A stretch of DNA of 47,574 bases from contig JARKOQ010000101.1 in the NCBI GenBank assembly GCA_029976005.1, positions 1 through 47,574 of the forward strand, given 5' to 3'. Source of the stretch: Aggregatilineales bacterium. Its GTDB lineage: Bacteria > Chloroflexota > Anaerolineae > Aggregatilineales > Ch27. The stretch's first letter is position 1, and each line of letters starts with the position of its first letter. The translations under genes and the position numbers were made by a program. Shown piece by piece: positions 23,677 through 31,116 of the stretch. Below the pieces are notes generated by a model that saw only the letters and a program-made list of their open reading frames with translations, did no database searches and was not told the origin of the DNA.

Positions 23677-25702
23677 GATTCCCCCTGATCGATCGGCGCT
23701 CCGGGTTCTCCGGATCGACCGGTTCCAATGACAACAGAAACACAAACTTCGCGCCTGTGCCGTGCGTATCCTCCAGAACAAGCTCTCCGTGATGCGCCTC
23801 GGCGATTCGGAGGGCAATCGGCAGGCCCAGGCCAAACCCGGACGCGCCGCGCGGACGCTCGGCACGGAAGAAGCGCTCGAAAACCCGATCGCGCACACCC
23901 GGATCAACCCCAGGGCCTGTATCCTCGATCGAGATGAACACCTTCTCGCCCCGCCAGCCCGATCGGATGGTGATCTGCCCGCCCTCCCCGGTGAAGCGAA
24001 TCGCGTTGGCCAGCACCTGTTCGATAGCCATCCTCAGACGCACGCCATCCAGGTAGAAACGAGGCAGCGTTTCGTCCATCTTGCATTCCAGGTGGATGTG
24101 CCTGTCGAAAATCAGATTATTTAGCCCGGAGCGAGCCAGGTGAATCACATCGTTCACACTCTCCGGCTCCATCTTGAAAGCATTCTCCCCTTCGAGCTGC
24201 ACCAGTGTGGACAGGGCTTCGAACAGCGCCAGCAGCCGCTGCGCCTGATTCTGCACCACCTCGGCATAGCGCGCATGCTGCTCTAGATCGGAGTCATGCT
24301 CCAGCATGTACACGTTGGTCCTGAGGACCGCCAGCGGCGCGCGCACTTCATAGGCCGCATCCCGCACGAAATCGAACACGATCTGGCTGCGCTGCCACTG
24401 GGCGCGCAACAGATCGCTGTCCTTACGCTGCGTGACATCCGTCGCGGCCAGGCGCAGGCCGGGCCGATCCGAGCCTCTCAGATCCACGGGCACGGCGGCG
24501 TATTGGAACCAGCGTTCCTCCCCATCCGGCAAAGACAGAGGAACCTCGATCACCCAGGAATCGCCATCAAGCACGGTATCGCAGATTCCCCGAAACCATT
24601 CGTGATACGCAGGGTCGATCAATTCGAGGAGCGAAATGCCCGGCTCGAGTTCCGTGTCGAAATACTTCCTGGCCCAGTCGTGAGCCAGCCGGTTCGCCGT
24701 CACCACTCGCAGATCGCAATCGGCCAGGGCCAGGGCAACGAGCGGATTTTCGAAGATGGAATACAGCAGCGATTCCGAGCGGCGCAGGACTTCCTGGGCC
24801 TCATGAAACTCCGTGACATCGGTGCCCGTACCAATGACGTGCGTGGTCGCGCCCGCGTCGTCCTTGAGCGCCGAGAATGACCAAAGCGTCAGGCGCGGCC
24901 TGCCGGAAAGGGCCTTGACCCGGATGAAAGCGTCCTTGACAGGCTCCCCCTGGCGCACCTTTTCGAACACGCCTTGCAGAAAATGGACGTCCTCCTCATG
25001 CACGACGTTTTCGAAGAGACTCGGCCGGGCCATGATCTCTTCGGCGGAAAGCCCCGTCACCATCCGCCAGAAGTGGTTGAGATAGACCACATCGGCGGTG
25101 CTATCCAGCACCATCACCAGCAGGCTCATCTCGTCCAGCACCGCTTCCAGAAAGCCCGCCCGCTGTCTGAAGCGCCGCAAATCGTCCCAGGTCGATCCCA
25201 GCCGCCGGTGCATGTATTCTTCAGCAGCCTCGTCCAAAGGAGTGCCATCCCCAGCCGCCTCACGGCAGGTCACTGCCGCTCGACCGGCCTGAGCAGAATC
25301 GGCCAGGGGAGTTGCATCAACAACGAAAGACGCCGATGTGGAGCCGGTGGGCAGGCGCAGAATGGCGGATTGGCGTCGCTGGGTGAACATAGCCCGATCC
25401 ACAAGCTGCGCCATCACGAGACCGGCCTCAGGCCCGAACAGCGTTTCCACCGACAGCCCATTCAACTCCTGGGAGGCCAGTCCAAAGCGCTCGACCGCGC
25501 CGCGACTCGCGTGGGTGCAGCGGCCGTTGCGCTCGGTGATGAACACCAGATCGGAGGTAAACGTCAGAAAGTCCCTCAGTTCGAGGGCCGGACCGGTCGC
25601 CTCGTTCACGAGGGCAAGTGCCTGCTCGAAAGCCGCCTCGTCCACGCAGCAGGCGCGGAGCTTTTCCAGTTGTTGGGTCGAGAGTGGAGCCATGCCAGCC
25701 AT
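23645..25702 (-). CDS. PAS-containing histidine kinase-like protein lacking the phosphoacceptor His
   Basis: A 685-residue soluble sensor. There are three PAS-like domains at about 45-135, 185-298 and 308-425 (the second ends THVIGTGTDVTEFHEAQEVL, the third ends LAATDVTQRK). A HisKA-like helix pair follows at about 435-505, then a complete HATPase_c domain: N box EQVLANAIRF (561-570), G1 EDTGPGVD (593-600), F box FERFFRAE and G2 GFGLGLPIA (622-630). The H box reads RDAAYEVRAPLAVL, so Tyr451 (codon TAT at 24352-24350) replaces the His that is normally phosphorylated. There are no membrane segments. It opens the unit with the ThrC-like gene, and no response regulator is nearby. Confidence 0.9.
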   Translation of the reverse strand: MAGMAPLSTQQLEKLRACCVDEAAFEQALALVNEATGPALELRDFLTFTSDLVFITERNGRCTHASRGAVERFGLASQELNGLSVETLFGPEAGLVMAQLVDRAMFTQRRQSAILRLPTGSTSASFVVDATPLADSAQAGRAAVTCREAAGDGTPLDEAAEEYMHRRLGSTWDDLRRFRQRAGFLEAVLDEMSLLVMVLDSTADVVYLNHFWRMVTGLSAEEIMARPSLFENVVHEEDVHFLQGVFEKVRQGEPVKDAFIRVKALSGRPRLTLWSFSALKDDAGATTHVIGTGTDVTEFHEAQEVLRRSESLLYSIFENPLVALALADCDLRVVTANRLAHDWARKYFDTELEPGISLLELIDPAYHEWFRGICDTVLDGDSWVIEVPLSLPDGEERWFQYAAVPVDLRGSDRPGLRLAATDVTQRKDSDLLRAQWQRSQIVFDFVRDAAYEVRAPLAVLRTNVYMLEHDSDLEQHARYAEVVQNQAQRLLALFEALSTLVQLEGENAFKMEPESVNDVIHLARSGLNNLIFDRHIHLECKMDETLPRFYLDGVRLRMAIEQVLANAIRFTGEGGQITIRSGWRGEKVFISIEDTGPGVDPGVRDRVFERFFRAERPRGASGFGLGLPIALRIAEAHHGELVLEDTHGTGAKFVFLLSLEPVDPENPERRSIRGNHAQFLEPPRV

Positions 25703-25733
25703 CCCACCGCATCAAATGATTAACTGCGGGCGG

Positions 25734-25742
25734 ATTATAACA
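25734..25742 (-). promoter_or_regulatory. Extended -10 promoter for the histidine kinase unit
   Basis: TGTTATAAT on the minus strand, a consensus extended -10, 31 bases before ATG 25702. It marks the kinase-ThrC-methyltransferase-LarA unit as separate from the catabolic locus upstream. Confidence 0.65.
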
Positions 25743-25763
25743 CCCCCGATCGGAGTCACGGAA

Positions 25764-25793
25764 GGCGAGCCGCGCCGGCTCCGGCGGCTCGCC
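25764..25793 (-). terminator. GC-rich stem-loop after the lyase large-subunit gene
   Basis: A 10-bp stem GGCGAGCCGC/GCGGCTCGCC with a 10-base loop, directly after the UxaA/SuyB-like stop codon. There is no T-run, so this is a weak terminator or a 3'-end stabiliser. Confidence 0.5.
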
Positions 25794-25812
25794 CTCCGCT
25801 GCCGCGCTCCGG

Positions 25813-26988
25813 CTAGATGCTGACGCCGACGCGGTGAATGGCGAAGCTGTTGTGGGCCTTGAGCGCCTCGGACTTGGTCAGGCGGCCGCTGGCGACCGCC
25901 ACGACCTCATCGAAGACCATCCGGCCCGCCTGTTCCAGGCTGATCTCGTCGCGCAGCACGCCGCTGACGTCCAGCTCGACCGTATCCTTCATCAACTCGT
26001 AGGATGTGGCATTCCCGGTGATCTTGATGGTCGGCATGATCGGATGGGAGGAGGTATGCCCGCCGCCCGCGTTGAAGACCAGCACCTGGCAGCCCGCCGC
26101 CGCCATGCTGCTGATCGACTCCGCGCCGTGGCCGGGGCCGTACATCACGTACAGGCCGGCCGTCATCTCTTCCGGCCGGGCGGCGATCTCCAGATAGCCC
26201 ACGATCGGGGCGCTGCCCGACTTCTTGCAGGCCCCCATCGACTTCTCCTCGATCGTGGTCAGCCCGCCGACCATGTTATCCCCGGTCGGCTGCGAGCCAC
26301 GGATGTCCTCCCCGCTGGCCAGGGCGCGCCGTTCCATGTCCTGAACCCCGGCCACGATCTGATCCGCGATCGCCTCGTTGACGGCCCGGCCGGTCAGCCA
26401 CTCCTCGCAGCCCATCCACTCGGTGCACTCGGCCATGATCGTGCGCCCACCCTCGGCGATGATCAGGTCGGAGCAGATGCCGGTCGACGGGTTGCTGGCC
26501 AGGCCAGAGGTCGTATCCGACGTGCCGCACTCGACCCCAAACAGCAGCTCGGAAAGTGGCACCGGCTCGCGCTGGTGATCGCTCAGCATCCGGGCGAAGT
26601 CAGCGGCGTAGCGCAGCCCCTTCTCCGTGGCGGAGATCAGCCCGCCCGCCTCGCGGATGTTGACCACCGCGACGGGCTTGTGGGTGGCCGACTGGATATC
26701 ATCGGCGATGTCGTAGGCCGTGCAGCCTTCCTCGCGGAAGTGGTCGACCACGACCACCGCGCCCACGTTGGGATTCATGCCGGTATTGGAAAGAAAACGG
26801 CGCGTCATGCGCAGGTCGGGCCGCACCTGACAGCGCCCCAGCGGGTGCGTGATCGCCACCGCGCCGTAGATGTGGTCAGCCACGCGCTCGCACACGTCAT
26901 TGGCGTAGACCGTGCCCGACAGCATCAGAACCAGATTACGCGCCCCCACCGTGCCATCGGGCCGGACGTAGCCCATCCATTGAGTCAT
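25813..26988 (-). CDS. UxaA/GarD/SuyB-family lyase, large catalytic subunit (candidate sulfolactate sulfo-lyase)
   Basis: A 391-residue protein equal to the C-terminal catalytic domain of altronate/galactarate dehydratases. Cys-bearing motifs include LLFGVECGTSDTTSG (148-162), MAECTEWMGCEEW and GGLTTIEEKSMGACKKSG, and the C-terminal part has GCQVLVFNAGGGHTSSHPIMP. Iron-dependent lyases of this fold split C-O or C-S bonds next to a carboxylate. Separate small and large chains of about 98 and 391 residues match SuyA/SuyB, (2R)-sulfolactate sulfo-lyase, as well as split altronate dehydratases. No uronate isomerase, reductase or KDG genes are adjacent, but a transaldolase and aldehyde dehydrogenase are, so I favour SuyB. 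ATG 26988 follows AGGAGAGG. Confidence 0.85.
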   Translation of the reverse strand: MTQWMGYVRPDGTVGARNLVLMLSGTVYANDVCERVADHIYGAVAITHPLGRCQVRPDLRMTRRFLSNTGMNPNVGAVVVVDHFREEGCTAYDIADDIQSATHKPVAVVNIREAGGLISATEKGLRYAADFARMLSDHQREPVPLSELLFGVECGTSDTTSGLASNPSTGICSDLIIAEGGRTIMAECTEWMGCEEWLTGRAVNEAIADQIVAGVQDMERRALASGEDIRGSQPTGDNMVGGLTTIEEKSMGACKKSGSAPIVGYLEIAARPEEMTAGLYVMYGPGHGAESISSMAAAGCQVLVFNAGGGHTSSHPIMPTIKITGNATSYELMKDTVELDVSGVLRDEISLEQAGRMVFDEVVAVASGRLTKSEALKAHNSFAIHRVGVSI

Positions 26989-27025
26989 TGCTCAGCCTCT
27001 CCTATTCTCGCGTCGCCCCGGTCGC

Positions 27026-27322
27026 CTACCGTGCGGCCAGGTCGCCGCGCCCGCGATTGCTCTCGACGTTGTGGACGTGCACGTGCTCCCCGGCCCGGAT
27101 ATCCTGGCTGGCCGTGCCGATGCTCAGGCCGTATTTCAAGACCTGCTCGCCCCTGCGAATGTCGCGCAGGGCGATCTTGTGGCCGTAGGCGATGTCAGCC
27201 TGGGCCACCACGCTGACTCCGGTCAGGCGGCCATAGGCTTCGACCGTCTCGCCCTTCTTGAGCGGCTCCAGGACCGCCGTCCCGACGTTGTCTTCCCTGT
27301 CGATGACAAAGACTCTGCCCAT
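27026..27322 (-). CDS. SAF-domain small subunit of UxaA/SuyAB-type lyase
   Basis: A 98-residue SAF domain, the N-terminal part of altronate dehydratase as a free protein. Typical motifs are AYGHKIALRDIRRGEQVLKYG (51-71) and AGEHVHVHNVES (82-93). In two-chain enzymes it pairs with the large subunit encoded next; SuyA of sulfolactate sulfo-lyase has this size and fold. ATG 27322 has GAGGAGAG eight bases upstream; an upstream in-frame ATG at 27340 is rejected because it overlaps the preceding GH4 stop region. It lies between GH4 and the large subunit in one run of genes. Confidence 0.85.
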   Translation of the reverse strand: MGRVFVIDREDNVGTAVLEPLKKGETVEAYGRLTGVSVVAQADIAYGHKIALRDIRRGEQVLKYGLSIGTASQDIRAGEHVHVHNVESNRGRGDLAAR

Positions 27323-27336
27323 CGCGTTTTCTCTCC

Positions 27337-28770
27337 TCAAACCCGCCCAGCCCGGCCGGGCCAGGCAAACTGCGGCAGGTAGGCCGCGAATTCCACCAGA
27401 AAATCGTTCAGGATGGCCCGCGCCGTGTCGATATCGCGCACCATCGGATCGAGCAGCAGGGCTTGCAGGGCAAGCTGGCGGTCACCCGTCGCGGCGGCAT
27501 CGACCACCAGCGAACTCAGGTGCAACTCCCGGCGGCACAGCTCGGCGATGCCCTCCGGTAGGGCTGGAAAGGCCAAGCCCTGCACGCCCATACCGGAGAG
27601 CACCCCCGGCACCTCGACGATGGCGTCGTGGGGCAGGTTGGGGATCAGTCCGCCGGCATTGGGGACGTTGAGCTGCTGGTTGTAGTAGTTGTCGTTGAAG
27701 TGGATGGCCGCGATCATCTCCGCGACCGGCTCCTCCAGGATATCGAACTTCCACACGTCGCGCAGGTCGTCGACCGGCGTCTCGCCCTTGACCACCGACT
27801 CGGCCAGCGCCTTACGGCGGGCGCGGCGGCGGCGGTTGCCCTCCCAGCTCTGCAACTGAAGGCGATACTTCTCCCAGGGTTTGCTTACGGGATCGCTGAC
27901 CCAGGGCAGAAACTCGCACAGGTGGCTGTCGCCCGGCGTGGGCATCAGCCCGAAAATCTCGAAGGCTTCGCGGGTCAGCGGCTCGAAGTCGCGGCGCATG
28001 TGGCCGAACCAGCGGTCGCGCAGCTCCGGGTAGAGGTCTTCGCCCGTGTGCCGGTCGCGGATGTCGTAGACCCACGAGAAATGGTTGATGCCCGCCGCCT
28101 TGATATCCAGGTGTTCCAGGGCCGCCCGCGCCACCGGGATGAAGTTAGGCATGTTGTCGGCGTTGGTGTGGACGTGGAATCCTTCGGGAACCGGGATAGC
28201 GTAGCGCTCGGCCAGCACCGCCCCGGCCAGGGCATAGCCCCACAGCAGTTGGTGGCAGAGGCCCAGCACCTTGATCCGGGTGTAGCGCTGCACGCCCAGG
28301 GTCAGCCGGATCAGCGGGTTGGTCAGGTTGAGGTACCAGGCGTCCGGGCAGAGTTCTTCCATGTCACGGGCAATCGCCAGGATCAGCGGCAGGTTGCGCG
28401 CCGTGTGGGCGAAGGCTCCCGGCCCGCCGTTCTCGGCGTAGGGCTGGCGCACCCCATGCCGCAGTGGAATCTGCCAGTCCATCTCCCAGACGGTTTCGCG
28501 GTCGCCCACCTGAACGGAAACAACCACGAAATCCGCGCCGGGCAGGGCTTCGCGGCGGTCGGTGCTGCCGGAGATGATCATCTCCGCGCCCCAGGCGTCG
28601 CTGAGAATCTGAGCCAGGCGGGTCATCGTCGCCAGGGCCGCCGCGTCGATGTCCACCAGGGCCAGCGTCGCCCCGCGCAACCGGGGGGAGCGAATCAGCG
28701 TCGCCATCGCCCCCAGACCAAAGATGGCGCTCCCCGCGCCAATCACGACGATCTTCGGTGGCTTGACCAT
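27337..28770 (-). CDS. GH4 family NAD+/Mn2+-dependent glycosidase (candidate sulfoquinovosidase)
   Basis: A 477-residue GH4 enzyme. These glycosidases work by transient oxidation at C3, using NAD+ and a divalent metal. The Rossmann loop is IVVIGAGSAIFG (7-18) and the metal site is Cys172-His173 (GLCHQ) with His230 (GINHFSW), so the catalytic set is complete. LNLTNPLIRL and NADNMPNF follow family pattern. GH4 contains alpha-glucosidases, galactosidases, glucuronidases and galacturonidases, several of which bind a C6 anion. Here the neighbours point to a C6-sulfonate sugar such as sulfoquinovosyl glycerol; an alpha-galacturonidase is the main alternative. It starts five bases after the transaldolase gene, with its ribosome binding site inside that gene. 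Cytoplasmic. Confidence 0.9.
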   Translation of the reverse strand: MVKPPKIVVIGAGSAIFGLGAMATLIRSPRLRGATLALVDIDAAALATMTRLAQILSDAWGAEMIISGSTDRREALPGADFVVVSVQVGDRETVWEMDWQIPLRHGVRQPYAENGGPGAFAHTARNLPLILAIARDMEELCPDAWYLNLTNPLIRLTLGVQRYTRIKVLGLCHQLLWGYALAGAVLAERYAIPVPEGFHVHTNADNMPNFIPVARAALEHLDIKAAGINHFSWVYDIRDRHTGEDLYPELRDRWFGHMRRDFEPLTREAFEIFGLMPTPGDSHLCEFLPWVSDPVSKPWEKYRLQLQSWEGNRRRRARRKALAESVVKGETPVDDLRDVWKFDILEEPVAEMIAAIHFNDNYYNQQLNVPNAGGLIPNLPHDAIVEVPGVLSGMGVQGLAFPALPEGIAELCRRELHLSSLVVDAAATGDRQLALQALLLDPMVRDIDTARAILNDFLVEFAAYLPQFAWPGRAGRV

Positions 28771-28775
28771 AGGCG

Positions 28776-29456
28776 TTAGCGGGTAGCCTCCTCATCTCCA
28801 TACGGCGTCTTATCCCAGAAGTCCTGGAACTTCGCCAGCCCGACATGGGTATAGGGGTGATCAAACCCCTCCTGGTAAACCGCGAACCCGGCCGTGACGA
28901 TATCCGCCCCGGCCAGCGCCGCGTCGACCACCTGGCGGCCATTGCGCACCGCCGCGACCAGCACCTCCGTCTCGAACAGGTAGTTGTTGCGAATCTCGAC
29001 GATCTCCTCGATGAAGGAGACCGACGGCTCGCCGTTGGCTTCCTTCCAGCCGATGAAGGGCGAGACGTAGGTCGCGCCCATGCGCATCGCCTGGAGGGCC
29101 TGCATGGCCGAGAAGCAAACCGTCACGTTGACCCGGATACCCTCGGCGCGCAGCATCTGGCAGGCCTTGAAGCCCGCCTCGGTGGACGGGACCTTGATCA
29201 CGAAGTTGGGGCAGAGCGCGGCCAGCTTTTCGCCCTCGGCCACCATATCCTGCCAGCGCTCGTGGTAGGGGTTGATCTCGGTCGAGATGGTCTTGTCCGT
29301 GCCCTGCACCAGCCGCCCGATCTCCTGAATGACGGTCAGGAATGGCTTGCCCGTCACCTCGACGTGGCGCGGGTTGGTCGTCACGCCGTCGATGTCCCAC
29401 ATCTCCAGCGCATGCGCGATCTCGTGCACGTGCGCGCTGTCCAGAAAGAACTTCAT
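28776..29456 (-). CDS. TalC/FSA-type transaldolase (candidate sulfofructose transaldolase)
   Basis: A 226-residue single-domain transaldolase/fructose-6-phosphate aldolase. The Schiff-base Lys is Lys88 (NFVIKVPSTEAG), with VTVCFSAMQAL and ATYVSPFIGW as family motifs. The substrate-side loop reads GVTTNPRHVEV, where relatives usually have TTNPS or TTNPT; Arg30-His31 are unexpected and could contact an anionic group. In sulfo-TAL sulfoglycolysis an enzyme of this family moves a C3 unit from 6-deoxy-6-sulfofructose and frees sulfolactaldehyde. ATG 29456 has AGGAGG five bases upstream. It heads the run transaldolase, GH4, SAF subunit, lyase. Confidence 0.9.
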   Translation of the reverse strand: MKFFLDSAHVHEIAHALEMWDIDGVTTNPRHVEVTGKPFLTVIQEIGRLVQGTDKTISTEINPYHERWQDMVAEGEKLAALCPNFVIKVPSTEAGFKACQMLRAEGIRVNVTVCFSAMQALQAMRMGATYVSPFIGWKEANGEPSVSFIEEIVEIRNNYLFETEVLVAAVRNGRQVVDAALAGADIVTAGFAVYQEGFDHPYTHVGLAKFQDFWDKTPYGDEEATR

Positions 29457-29508
29457 GACGTCCTCCTTGGCGGCCCGGCGAGATGTCCCGCCCAGGGCCA
29501 CGCTTCCA

Positions 29509-29580
29509 TTTCGAAACTCATTCCTGAATGAAGCACAAAAACAGAAATAATCCGACTGCTTGCATAAATTTTTCTCACCA
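29509..29580 (-). promoter_or_regulatory. AT-rich regulatory spacer upstream of the transaldolase gene
   Basis: This AT-rich stretch between the ALDH terminator and talC contains the palindrome TTTCGAAA (29509-29516) and the inverted repeat CATTC-CT-GAATG (29519-29530). It probably holds a promoter and operator for the second half of the locus; no clear -35/-10 pair could be chosen. The motif differs from the ROK-gene operator. Confidence 0.4.
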
Positions 29581-29584
29581 CCAG

Positions 29585-29621
29585 AAAAAGGGGCATTCCG
29601 CGCGCAGCGCAGGAACGCCCC
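29585..29621 (-). terminator. Intrinsic terminator after the aldehyde dehydrogenase gene
   Basis: A 10-bp stem (29590-29599 with 29612-29621, one G-U pair in RNA). TTTTTC follows on the minus strand. It splits the locus into two transcripts. Confidence 0.85.
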
Positions 29622-29632
29622 TAACCGACGAT

Positions 29633-31069
29633 TTAGCCCAGGCCGCCCGGCAGGTTGACGACCATCAGCTTCATCTCGCTCATTTCCTCAATCACGTAGC
29701 GCGGACCTTCCCGCCCCACCCCGGACCCCTTCACGCCGCCGTATGGCATCTGGTCCACCCGGAAAGTCGAGACGTCATTGATTTGCAGGCCGCCGACCTC
29801 GATCTCCTCGTACGCGCGCATGATCCGGTTCATGTTCTGGGTGAACAGGCCGGATTGCAGGCCGTAGTCGGTATCGTTCGCCAACCGGATCGCCTCGTCG
29901 AAGTCGTCGTAAGGGGCGACCGTGATCACCGGGGCGAACAGCTCCTCGCGGTTGACGCGCATCTCCGGCGTCGTATTGCCCAGCACGGTCGGCTCGAACA
30001 GCGTCCCCTCGCAGCGCCCGCCGATCAGGGCCTGCGCGCCGCCCGCCAGCGCTTCTTGCACCTTGGCATAGGCATCCGCCGCGGCCCTGGCGTCGATCAT
30101 CGGCCCGACCTCGACCTGGGGATCGCGCGGGTCGCCGAACTTGAGCCTGCTCACGCTGTCCAGCAGGCTTTCCAGGGTCCGGTTGTAGACCGGGCGGTGG
30201 ATCAGGACGCGCTGCACGGAAATACAGTTCTGCCCGGCGTTGGTGAAGCCGCCCACCGTGATCCGGCGCACGGCGTAGTCGATGTTGGCGTCCTCGTGGA
30301 CGATCGCCGCCGCGTTGCCGCCCAGTTCCAGACCCACGCGCTTGCGGCCCGCCACCGACTTGAGATGCCAGCCAACCTCGGAACTACCCGTGAAGCTGAA
30401 GTACTTGATGCGCGGGTCGGCGACCAGACGCTCGGCGCGGCGGCCGGGGCAGACCACGGCGTTCAACGCCTCCGGCGGAAAACCCGCCTCCAGGGTCATC
30501 TCCGCCAGGAGCAGGCCGGACAGCGGCGTGGCCGAAGCCGGCTTGAGGATGAACGAATTGCCCGCCGCGATGGCCGGGGCCAGCTTGTGGCAGGCCAGGT
30601 TGAGCGGGTAATTGAATGGGGCGATTCCGACCACCGGTCCCAGCGGAAAGTGGCGCACGAAGCCCACCCGGCCTTCCCCGGCTTCCGTCCAATCGATCGG
30701 GATGATCTCGCCGCCGATGCGCTTGGCTTCCTCCGCCGCGACGCGCACCGTCTCGATGGCACGAGACGTCTCCCCCCGCGCCACGTTGAGCGTCTTGCCG
30801 CCCTCGATCTGGAGGGCATGCACCAGCTCGTCGAAACGCCGTTCCATCTGGGCCAGCAGCCCGTACAGGATCGACGAGCGTTTGTGCGAGGGCAGCCTGC
30901 GCGTGATCTCGAAGCCGCGCACCGCCGCCTGGATGGCCTCCTCCAGATCTTGATCCGAAGCCTGGCAGACCTCGGCGACCACTTCGCCGTTATAGGGAAA
31001 GCGCACCTGAAGGACATCGTCGCTGCTCCGCCACTCCCCCCCGACCAGGAATTTGTGCCGTTCGCTCAT
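29633..31069 (-). CDS. Aldehyde dehydrogenase (candidate sulfolactaldehyde dehydrogenase)
   Basis: A 478-residue NAD(P)-dependent aldehyde dehydrogenase. Catalytic residues are Cys282 (TNAGQNCISVQRV) and Glu248 (GLELGGNAAAIV); the cofactor segments are IAPFNYPLNL (149-158) and SFTGSSEVG (225-233). Its general form is that of the succinate-semialdehyde/lactaldehyde group, which also includes the SLA dehydrogenase of sulfoglycolysis. Beside the transaldolase and SuyAB-like lyase, oxidation of 3-sulfolactaldehyde to sulfolactate is the best contextual role. The start is ATG 31069 (MSERHKFLVGGEW) with GAGGAG upstream; the open frame reaches further up into the permease gene and is rejected. Confidence 0.9.
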   Translation of the reverse strand: MSERHKFLVGGEWRSSDDVLQVRFPYNGEVVAEVCQASDQDLEEAIQAAVRGFEITRRLPSHKRSSILYGLLAQMERRFDELVHALQIEGGKTLNVARGETSRAIETVRVAAEEAKRIGGEIIPIDWTEAGEGRVGFVRHFPLGPVVGIAPFNYPLNLACHKLAPAIAAGNSFILKPASATPLSGLLLAEMTLEAGFPPEALNAVVCPGRRAERLVADPRIKYFSFTGSSEVGWHLKSVAGRKRVGLELGGNAAAIVHEDANIDYAVRRITVGGFTNAGQNCISVQRVLIHRPVYNRTLESLLDSVSRLKFGDPRDPQVEVGPMIDARAAADAYAKVQEALAGGAQALIGGRCEGTLFEPTVLGNTTPEMRVNREELFAPVITVAPYDDFDEAIRLANDTDYGLQSGLFTQNMNRIMRAYEEIEVGGLQINDVSTFRVDQMPYGGVKGSGVGREGPRYVIEEMSEMKLMVVNLPGGLG

Positions 31070-31116
31070 TCCGACTCCTCTTCGACTCCCGCACGCCCCG
31101 TCAGGGCGAGAACACG

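Noticed and set aside
25813-27322. Reading the split UxaA-like pair as part of a galacturonate/altronate pathway
   Set aside because: Not excluded, but none of the partner genes (uronate isomerase, tagaturonate reductase, KDG kinase, KDPG aldolase) is present, while a transaldolase and aldehyde dehydrogenase are. Kept as the main alternative only.
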